In this document: positions 4,768 to 9,015 of the stretch, in pieces
How positions within the stretch are numbered: position 1 is the first letter of the stretch
How the letters are laid out: each line of letters opens with the position of its first letter
Source of the DNA: Desulfobacterales bacterium
GTDB lineage: Bacteria > Desulfobacterota > Desulfobacteria > Desulfobacterales > Desulfosalsimonadaceae
Assembly (NCBI GenBank): GCA_007127175.1
Contig: SKZX01000406.1
Location: 1 to 9,015 of the forward strand
Direction of reading: 5' to 3'
Length of the DNA stretch: 9,015 nt
Position numbers and translations under genes: made by a program
The notes under the pieces: model-generated
What the model saw: the letters and a program-made list of their open reading frames with translations, nothing else
Told to the model about the DNA's origin: nothing
Databases searched by the model: none

Positions 4768-7185
4768 ATGAAAATCAGCCTTGACTGGTTAAGCCAGTAT
4801 GTCGACATAACCGAAAGACCGGCTGACCTGGCGGACATGCTCACCATGGCCGGGTTTGAAGTGGAAGCCGTCACCGATCCCTATGAACATCTGGGCGATA
4901 TCGTCATCGCTGCGATCCGGGACATCACCGTCCACCCCGATGCAGACAGGCTCTCGTGCTGCAGCGTTGATACCGGCGGCGCCACCCTCAGGATCATCTG
5001 CGGGGCCCCCAACATTAAAACCGGGATGAATGTGCCATGTGCCCTGCCAGGAACCTTGCTGCCCACCGGTACAAGGGTCGAAACCGGCACGATCCGCGGG
5101 CAGGTGTCGGAAGGCATGCTCTGCAGCGAAGCCGAACTCGGCCTCGGGCCGGACGCCTCCGGAATAATGCCGATAAATGATGCCATCCCTCCGGGAACAC
5201 CGCTCACTGAAGCGCTTGGGCTTTCGGCTACCATTTTTGAAATCGGGCTGACCCCGAACCGTCCCGACTGCCTGAGCTATACCGGTATCGCCAGGGAAGT
5301 GGCCGCCCTGTGCGGCGCCACATTGAAACGACCCGTTCCTGTAATCAAGGAAAGCCCCCCGGATATCCATGCACTGACATCCGTCACCATAGAGAACCCC
5401 GACATGTGCCCCCGATACTCAGCGCGCCTCGTGACAGGTGTCCGGGTCCGGCAGTCACCGGCGTGGCTGCAGAAACGGCTGCTTTCTGTCGGGTTGAAGC
5501 CGATCAACAACATTGTCGATATCACCAACTACGTGATGATGGAAACCGGGCAGCCCCTCCACGCCTTCGATTTCAACCGGCTTTCGGAAAAACGCATCGT
5601 GGTCCGGACATGCCAAACCGAAGCTGAAAAATCCTTTGCCACCCTGGATGGCAAGCAGCGCCGCATTGAGGACTCAACCCTGATGATCTGCGATGGTTCC
5701 GCCCCGGTGGCAGTTGCCGGGGTCATGGGGGGCGAAAATTCGGAAATTGACGATTCGACCACGGACGTGCTGATTGAAAGCGCGCATTTCGATCCGGTCT
5801 CCATTCGAAAAGCCGGCAAGCAGCTTGGCCTGTCCACGGACGCATCCTATCGTTTCGAGCGGGGCGTTGATCCTGAAGGAACGGTTTCTGCCATGAACCG
5901 TGCCGCTGCGATGATGGCTGAAACTGCGGGGGGTACCATCGCCAAAGGCATAATTGATGAGTATCCGGGCCGCCAGGCAATCGAGCCCATCCGCCTGAGC
6001 GCCAAGCACACCAACAGGCACCTGGGCACAAACCTTGCCCCGGAACAAATCGCCGGGTATCTCGGCGCGATCGAATTTGCCGTCACCCACAGGGACAATG
6101 ACGCCATGGACGTTCACCGCCCGTCTTTCCGGGTGGACGTCAGCCGCCCGGAAGACCTGATGGAAGAAGTGGCAAGGCTTTCCGGTTACAATAATATACC
6201 CACCACCTTCCCCGCTGTGTCTGCAAAAACGCAGCCGCCGCTAAGAAGTTTTGCACTGAAAGCTGAAATCCGTGAACTGATGGCCGGTTTCGGTTTCAAT
6301 GAAACCATTCATTACAGCTTTACCGCGAAAAACGGGGAAAGACTCGAAATGCCGGAAGAAGACAGCCGGCTAAACGAGTTGCCGATTGTCAACCCCATTT
6401 CCGAAACCCAGTCCATCATGCGCACATCCCTGATCCCCTCACTTCTTGAAGCCTGCCAGAAAAATATTTTCCGGCAGGAGCGGGACCTGAAGTTCTTCGA
6501 ACTGGGAAAGGCTTTTTACAGCCACGGCACGGAGCGCCTGCCGGACGAAACAGGCCTTTTGTCGGCCGTATGGACCGGCGCACGGCATCCCCGGTCATGG
6601 CATGAAAAAACGGTTGCCTGCGACTTTTTTGACATAAAAGGCGTACTGGAGTCTTTTTTCAGTGCACTTCGGACCAGGCCTGCCGACTTTGAACAGCTCG
6701 AGCGGAACCAATGCGCCTATACCTGCCCCGGGCATGGCGCAAACATTCTTGCCGGCAACACGGAAATCGGCGTTGTCGGGGAAATAAAGCCCTCTGTGCT
6801 GGAACGGTTCGACATCCATCAACCGGTTTTCGCGTTTGAAATTGACCTTGACAGGCTTCTCGCGCTCGTGCCGCAAGCAACTGAATTCGCCGCGATCCCT
6901 CGTTTTCCGGCCACCGCGCGGGACATGACGCTGATTGTGGACGAGCATGTGGCGGCCGGCGCGGTCGTGAAGGAAATTGAAGCCTCCAATGTGGATATCA
7001 TTGAAGATATCACGGTATTTGATGTCTATAAGGGCAAGCCGATCGCGGACGGCAAGAAAAGTATTTCCATCCGCATCACGTATCGCTCCCATGAACAAAC
7101 CCTCGAGGACGGGCCGGTCAATGCCCTTCACCAGGGGATCACCGGAAAACTGCTGGCCGTATTTGATGCGGGGCTGCCGGAGTAG
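4768..7185 (+). CDS. pheT: Phenylalanyl-tRNA synthetase beta subunit
   Basis: Partner of PheS; holds the tRNA-binding and editing domains. 805 residues, close to E. coli PheT (795). Seen in order: N-terminal region (1-38); EMAP II-like tRNA-binding domain (about 39-150: TVHPDADRLSCCSVDTG, ICGAPNIKTG, VSEGMLCSEAELGLG); GLTPNRPDCLS (160-170); the B3/B4 editing domain (about 215-390) with QPLHAFDFNRL, AVAGVMGGENS, LIESAHFDP and DASYRFERGVD; the B5 domain ending SRPEDLMEEVARLSGYNNIP; a synthetase-like core; and a C-terminal ferredoxin-fold anticodon-binding domain (about 711-805: IPRFPATARDMTLIVD, YRSHEQTLED). The ATG is 1 nt after the pheS stop, with GAGG at 4754-4757, so the two are translated in coupled fashion. 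Its TAG stop is part of the first unit of a TAGGTTG repeat. ihfA, which follows pheT in many proteobacteria, is missing. Confidence 0.97.
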   Translation: MKISLDWLSQYVDITERPADLADMLTMAGFEVEAVTDPYEHLGDIVIAAIRDITVHPDADRLSCCSVDTGGATLRIICGAPNIKTGMNVPCALPGTLLPTGTRVETGTIRGQVSEGMLCSEAELGLGPDASGIMPINDAIPPGTPLTEALGLSATIFEIGLTPNRPDCLSYTGIAREVAALCGATLKRPVPVIKESPPDIHALTSVTIENPDMCPRYSARLVTGVRVRQSPAWLQKRLLSVGLKPINNIVDITNYVMMETGQPLHAFDFNRLSEKRIVVRTCQTEAEKSFATLDGKQRRIEDSTLMICDGSAPVAVAGVMGGENSEIDDSTTDVLIESAHFDPVSIRKAGKQLGLSTDASYRFERGVDPEGTVSAMNRAAAMMAETAGGTIAKGIIDEYPGRQAIEPIRLSAKHTNRHLGTNLAPEQIAGYLGAIEFAVTHRDNDAMDVHRPSFRVDVSRPEDLMEEVARLSGYNNIPTTFPAVSAKTQPPLRSFALKAEIRELMAGFGFNETIHYSFTAKNGERLEMPEEDSRLNELPIVNPISETQSIMRTSLIPSLLEACQKNIFRQERDLKFFELGKAFYSHGTERLPDETGLLSAVWTGARHPRSWHEKTVACDFFDIKGVLESFFSALRTRPADFEQLERNQCAYTCPGHGANILAGNTEIGVVGEIKPSVLERFDIHQPVFAFEIDLDRLLALVPQATEFAAIPRFPATARDMTLIVDEHVAAGAVVKEIEASNVDIIEDITVFDVYKGKPIADGKKSISIRITYRSHEQTLEDGPVNALHQGITGKLLAVFDAGLPE

Positions 7186-7263
7186 GTTGTAGGTTGTAGG
7201 TTGTAGGTTGTAGGTTGTGGGTTGTAGGTTGTAAGTTGTAAGTTGTAGGTTGTGGGTTGTGGG
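7183..7263 (+). repeat. Heptanucleotide tandem array (TAGGTTG), about 11 units
   Basis: Eleven consecutive 7-bp units plus a partial one. Units 1-5, 7 and 10 are TAGGTTG, units 6 and 11 TGGGTTG, units 8 and 9 TAAGTTG; all changes are G/A transitions at positions 2 and 3. The first unit supplies the pheT stop codon. Two diverged units in the opposite orientation (CAACTGA, CAACCTG) occur at 7388-7401, so a long hairpin could form across the pheT-merR spacer. Read on the minus strand the array gives repeats of the type NLQPTTY, a known source of false proteins. Function unknown; slippage-prone. Confidence 0.95.
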
Positions 7264-7280
7264 TAAATTCAGATTATTAC

Positions 7281-7310
7281 TTGAAAACATTTGTGATTTT
7301 CTGGTAAGAT
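7281..7310 (+). promoter_or_regulatory. Candidate promoter of the MerR-type gene
   Basis: TTGAAA (7281-7286), 18-bp spacer, TAAGAT (7305-7310) preceded by TGG, which gives an extended -10. Start of transcription would be near 7317, leaving a leader of about 100 nt. It lies after the heptamer array, so the regulator could be expressed apart from pheT. Confidence 0.4.
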
Positions 7311-7387
7311 CATTCTCGATTGAAACGCTTTGCGTGTTGCCCGCAACCGGCGGATTGCACCCGGATAAACGATACGGTATTGACTTG

Positions 7388-7401
7388 CAACTGACAACCT
7401 G
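7388..7401 (-). repeat. Two inverted, diverged copies of the heptamer unit
   Basis: CAACTGA (7388-7394) and CAACCTG (7395-7401) read CAGGTTG and TCAGTTG on the minus strand, one or two changes from TAGGTTG. They face the 7183-7263 array across 124 bp and end 16 nt before the MerR-type start codon. Confidence 0.5.
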
Positions 7402-7417
7402 AATTTTATTTTTCCGC

Positions 7418-7759
7418 ATGCATCCAGAATCCGATGTGAACATACCCGACAAGCTGTATTATAAGATCGGGGAAGTAACCGCCATTACCGGCCTGGCCGG
7501 ATATATTCTCCGGTTCTGGGAATCGGAGTTCAAGAGTATCCGCCCAAGCCGCAGTGAATCCGGCCAGCGGCTGTACCGGAAAAGAGATATAGAAGAAATC
7601 CTGAAAATCAAACACCTGCTCTATGACAGAAAATTCACCATCCAAGGGGCCAGAAAACATTTGAGATCAATCCCCCTCCCCGCCGACACCTCTTCCCGAC
7701 CGCCTGCCATGGAAGAAATCCGCAGTGAACTGAAAGCCATCCGCGACATGCTGGAGTAA
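7418..7759 (+). CDS. Small MerR-family transcriptional regulator
   Basis: 113 residues. Seen: winged helix-turn-helix YKIGEVTAITGLAGYILRFW (15-34), then ESEF (35-38), P43, R45, GQRLY (49-53), the acidic dimer-helix start RDIEEILKIKHLLYDRKFTIQGARKHL (56-82), and a short C-terminal helix (98-113). There is no cysteine-based metal-binding loop or effector domain, so it is not a classical MerR metal sensor. Genes of this subtype commonly sit after pheT (or ihfA) in Proteobacteria, often followed by a tRNA gene as here; their target is not known to me. The ATG lacks a Shine-Dalgarno; GTG 7436 is an alternative start but would remove only six residues. It could regulate the flanking translation genes, but this is speculation. 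Confidence 0.9.
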   Translation: MHPESDVNIPDKLYYKIGEVTAITGLAGYILRFWESEFKSIRPSRSESGQRLYRKRDIEEILKIKHLLYDRKFTIQGARKHLRSIPLPADTSSRPPAMEEIRSELKAIRDMLE

Positions 7760-7836
7760 ACGTCTCCAGATTTCAACCGGAACCCGTTTCAGCATTGAAG
7801 GCGTACCTGGCAATGCGACGGCTCTGTATTTTGATA

Positions 7837-7865
7837 TTGACAAAACAGTTTTTTTTACGTAGCTT
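7837..7865 (+). promoter_or_regulatory. Candidate tRNA-Gly promoter
   Basis: Consensus TTGACA (7837-7842), 17-bp spacer with an eight-T run, TAGCTT (7860-7865), then the GC-rich AGCGGG. A G/C-rich discriminator is typical of stringently controlled stable-RNA promoters. The -10 matches only 3 of 6 bases. Confidence 0.45.
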
Positions 7866-7884
7866 AGCGGGTGACCAATAATGG

Positions 7885-7960
7885 GCGGGCATAGCTCAGT
7901 TGGTAGAGTACAAGCTTCCCAAGCTTGGTGTCGCGAGTTCGAATCTCGTTGCCCGCTCCA
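7885..7960 (+). tRNA. glyU: tRNA-Gly(CCC), CCA encoded
   Basis: 76 nt folding as a full cloverleaf. Acceptor stem GCGGGCA/TGCCCGC (7885-7891/7950-7956); D arm GCTC/GAGT with one wobble pair; anticodon stem CAAGC/GCTTG (7911-7915/7923-7927) around loop TTCCCAA, anticodon CCC at 7918-7920, reading GGG; variable loop GTGTC; T arm GCGAG/CTCGT with TTCGAAT; discriminator T and encoded CCA (7958-7960). It resembles E. coli tRNA-Gly(CCC) closely in the anticodon and acceptor arms. It lies alone between the pheT-merR and rimP-nusA units, with its own promoter candidate. The symbol is by analogy with E. coli glyU. Confidence 0.95.
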
Positions 7961-7978
7961 TTTTGTGTTTGTGGGATC

Positions 7979-7984
7979 AAGTTT
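7979..7984 (+). repeat. Left target-site duplication of the MITE-like element
   Basis: AAGTTT directly left of the element matches AAGTTT (8138-8143) directly right of it. With three more bases the match is ATCAAGTTT (7976-7984 and 8135-8143), although the right ATC is also part of the terminal inverted repeat. Confidence 0.6.
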
Positions 7985-8137
7985 GATGGGCTCGTAAAAA
8001 GTCGAGATCAGACGACTTTGAAAAATGTCCAAGATCAAGGCTTACGCAATTTTTGAAGAATTGATCGTACTTGGCCGTACGTGAGATTCTTCGGAAATTG
8101 CGCGTAACGCAGATATTGGACTTTTTGCGAAGTCATC
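7985..8137. mobile_element. MITE-like palindromic element, 153 bp, no coding capacity
   Basis: Termini: left GATGGGCTCGTAAAAAGTC (7985-8003) and, read inward from the right, GATGACTTCGCAAAAAGTC (8137-8119), 15 of 19 identical. Inside, 8011-8072 and 8077-8137 form a longer imperfect hairpin around GGCC at 8073-8076. The left terminus occurs twice in direct order (7985-8010 and 8011-8037), an asymmetric duplication. AAGTTT flanks both ends as an apparent target duplication. There is no transposase and no open frame, so any mobility would depend on an element elsewhere. It is inserted 24 nt after the tRNA CCA, separating the tRNA from its probable terminator. Similar GTAAAAAGTC palindromes are, from memory, common in Desulfobacterales genomes; not checked. 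Confidence 0.7.
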
Positions 8138-8143
8138 AAGTTT
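8138..8143 (+). repeat. Right target-site duplication of the MITE-like element
   Basis: AAGTTT, matching 7979-7984. Its last four bases overlap the left arm of the 8140-8173 hairpin, so that hairpin probably predates the insertion. Confidence 0.6.
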
Positions 8144-8173
8144 CAAGGGTGATGGCTTGACAACCCTTGAAAC
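8140..8173. repeat. Perfect 11-bp inverted repeat, 12-nt loop
   Basis: GTTTCAAGGGT (8140-8150) and ACCCTTGAAAC (8163-8173). No T-run follows on either strand, so it is not a simple terminator. It may be an RNA structure 3' of the tRNA, a protein site or part of a small RNA ending at 8230. Confidence 0.6.
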
Positions 8174-8205
8174 AAGGCCGGACCGTAAACGTAGAGTATT
8201 TGATC

Positions 8206-8230
8206 AAAACGGGCAGAAAGCCCGTTTTTT
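8206..8230 (+). terminator. Rho-independent terminator upstream of rimP
   Basis: AAAACGGGC (8206-8214) and GCCCGTTTT (8220-8228) form a 9-bp stem with loop AGAAA, followed by a T-run to 8230 and GTTTTCTT. It probably ends the tRNA-Gly transcript and insulates the rimP-nusA operon. Confidence 0.85.
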
Positions 8231-8236
8231 GTTTTC

Positions 8237-8265
8237 TTAAAAAAATGCAACCTTATCGTTATAAA
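8237..8265 (+). promoter_or_regulatory. Candidate rimP-nusA promoter
   Basis: TTAAAA (8237-8242), 17-bp spacer, TATAAA (8260-8265). Start of transcription would fall near 8272, two bases before the ATG at 8274, so that start would be almost leaderless. The ATG at 8316 would have a leader of about 44 nt. Confidence 0.35.
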
Positions 8266-8273
8266 AAACGGTT

Positions 8274-8810
8274 ATGAAAAAACGCAGAAAAACGGAAAAA
8301 GCAAAAAAAACAGCAATGGTAAAAAGTACGCCACTTGCGCCGGAACAGATTGAGGCAATGGTAAGGGGGCTTGCTGATCCCCTTTGCACCGCGGAGGGCA
8401 TGGAACTGGTCCATGTCGAGTACCAGAGGGAGCCTGTCGGCTGGGTTCTCAGGGTCTATATCGGCAAGCCCGGAGGGGTCACGATTGCCGACTGTGCCGC
8501 CGTCAGCAGCCAACTCAAAGACATTCTTGAAATCAAGCTGGATGCCGGTATCCCGTATATGCTGGAAATATCATCACCGGGACCGGACAGGCCGCTTTCC
8601 AAAATAGATGATTTCAAAAGATTTGCCGGGGAAACCGCAAAAATACGCACCCGGCGGGATCTCTGCGGGCAGAGAAATTTCAGTGGCACACTCCTGGGAA
8701 CCCTTGATGATTACGTACTTCATATGCTTGGTGCGGAATCCGTTGCCATACCGTATCAGGATATTACAAAAGCAAGACTTGTCAATTACAATGGAGACAA
8801 AACATGCTGA
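8274..8810 (+). CDS. rimP: Ribosome maturation factor RimP
   Basis: RimP assists 30S subunit maturation. 178 residues from ATG 8274, longer than E. coli RimP (150). Seen: ADPLCTAEGMELVHVEYQRE (34-53), GWVLRVYIGKPGGVTIADC (56-74), the signature LEISSPGPDRPL (97-108), FKRFAGETAKIRTR (114-127), FSGTLLGTLDDYV (136-148) and IPYQDITKARLV (159-170), covering both the N-terminal alpha/beta domain and the C-terminal Sm-like domain. The first 14 residues are a Lys/Arg-rich tail (MKKRRKTEKAKK); with ATG 8316 the protein has 164 residues. Neither start has a clear Shine-Dalgarno, so the N-terminus is uncertain. It begins 44 nt after a terminator and overlaps nusA by 7 bp, the conserved rimP-nusA-infB order. 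Confidence 0.95.
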   Translation: MKKRRKTEKAKKTAMVKSTPLAPEQIEAMVRGLADPLCTAEGMELVHVEYQREPVGWVLRVYIGKPGGVTIADCAAVSSQLKDILEIKLDAGIPYMLEISSPGPDRPLSKIDDFKRFAGETAKIRTRRDLCGQRNFSGTLLGTLDDYVLHMLGAESVAIPYQDITKARLVNYNGDKTC

Positions 8811-9015
8811 TAAATGACATGAAACGCGTCATCGAACAGGTCAGCCGGGATAAGGGGATCGATTTTAACGTGCTTGTCAAAACCCTGGAGGAAGCCCTGC
8901 GTTCTGCGGTGAAGAAAAAATTCGGCAACAGGATCGACATTGAAATACAATACAGTGAAGAAACCGGCGAACTCGAGGTTTTTCAGTTTAAAGACGTCGT
9001 CGAAACCGTCAGCGA
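8804..9015 (+). CDS. nusA: Transcription termination/antitermination factor NusA, 5' part
   Basis: The first 70 codons before the window ends. NusA binds RNA polymerase and controls pausing, termination and rRNA antitermination. Seen: MKRVIEQVSRDKGID (6-20), LVKTLEEALRSAVKKKFG (24-41) and EETGELEVFQFKDVVETVS at the cut end, matching the N-terminal polymerase-binding domain; the S1 and KH domains lie outside. ATG 8804 overlaps the rimP TGA as ATGCTGA (7 bp), with GGAG (8793-8796) 7 nt upstream, so translation is likely coupled. An in-frame ATG at 8819 is possible but less well placed. Confidence 0.93.
   Translation, partial: MLINDMKRVIEQVSRDKGIDFNVLVKTLEEALRSAVKKKFGNRIDIEIQYSEETGELEVFQFKDVVETVS

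Larger units (their letters stand above)
7961..8273 (+). other. Spacer between tRNA-Gly and rimP
   Basis: 313 bp without a supported gene. Its content is structural: a MITE-like palindromic element (7985-8137) with flanking direct repeats, an 11-bp hairpin (8140-8173), an intrinsic terminator (8206-8230) and a TTAAAA/TATAAA promoter candidate before rimP. Confidence 0.8.

Noticed and set aside
7183..7263. CRISPR array
   Set aside because: Units are 7 bp with no spacers; it is a simple tandem repeat.
6595..7452. 285-codon minus-strand frame with NLQPTTY repeats
   Set aside because: Produced by the heptamer array and the antisense of pheT; a familiar type of false protein.
7667..8038. 123-codon minus-strand frame containing GQRDSNSRHQAWEACTLP
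   Set aside because: This peptide is the antisense translation of the tRNA gene, a common annotation artefact.
7885..8273. Genomic island or phage integration at the tRNA
   Set aside because: No integrase and no partial tRNA copy; conserved rimP-nusA follows directly. Only the small palindromic element is present.

Overview
The window looks like a chromosomal segment from a Desulfobacterota (former Deltaproteobacteria) bacterium, possibly a sulfate reducer of the Desulfobacterales type. This is inference. It rests on the gene order infC-rpmI-rplT-pheS-pheT-merR followed by rimP-nusA, the protein sequences, moderate GC content, and two kinds of intergenic repeat (a TAGGTTG heptamer array and a short palindromic element) that I associate with that group. 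No database search was possible.

Left part (1-1739, minus strand): an apparent three-gene operon. A YkgJ-type cysteine-cluster protein comes first, then an atypical short-chain dehydrogenase/reductase (SDR) that overlaps it by 11 bp, then a second YkgJ-type protein cut by the window edge. The SDR lacks the catalytic lysine and asparagine of its family.

Middle (about 1930-7185, plus strand): a translation cluster. infC (IF3) almost certainly starts at AUA. A 493-nt gap follows with a TTGACA box, a stem-loop and a strong intrinsic terminator just before rpmI (L35), so rpmI-rplT may be controlled by attenuation. Then come rplT (L20), pheS (UUG start, no clear Shine-Dalgarno) and pheT, 1 nt apart. 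thrS is not next to infC, no Phe-rich leader peptide is seen before pheS, and ihfA is absent after pheT; all three differ from the E. coli locus.

Right part (7183-9015, plus strand): the pheT stop codon lies in the first unit of an 11-unit TAGGTTG tandem repeat. A small MerR-type gene, a tRNA-Gly(CCC) with its own promoter-like box, a 153-bp MITE-like element with target-site duplication, an 11-bp hairpin and a clear terminator follow. The window ends with rimP overlapping the start of nusA, the beginning of a second translation/transcription operon. Nearly all the plus-strand genes therefore serve translation: initiation factor, 50S proteins, Phe-tRNA charging, a Gly tRNA, 30S maturation and antitermination. 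The candidates for undescribed biology are the rpmI leader, the degenerate SDR/YkgJ operon and the repeat elements.
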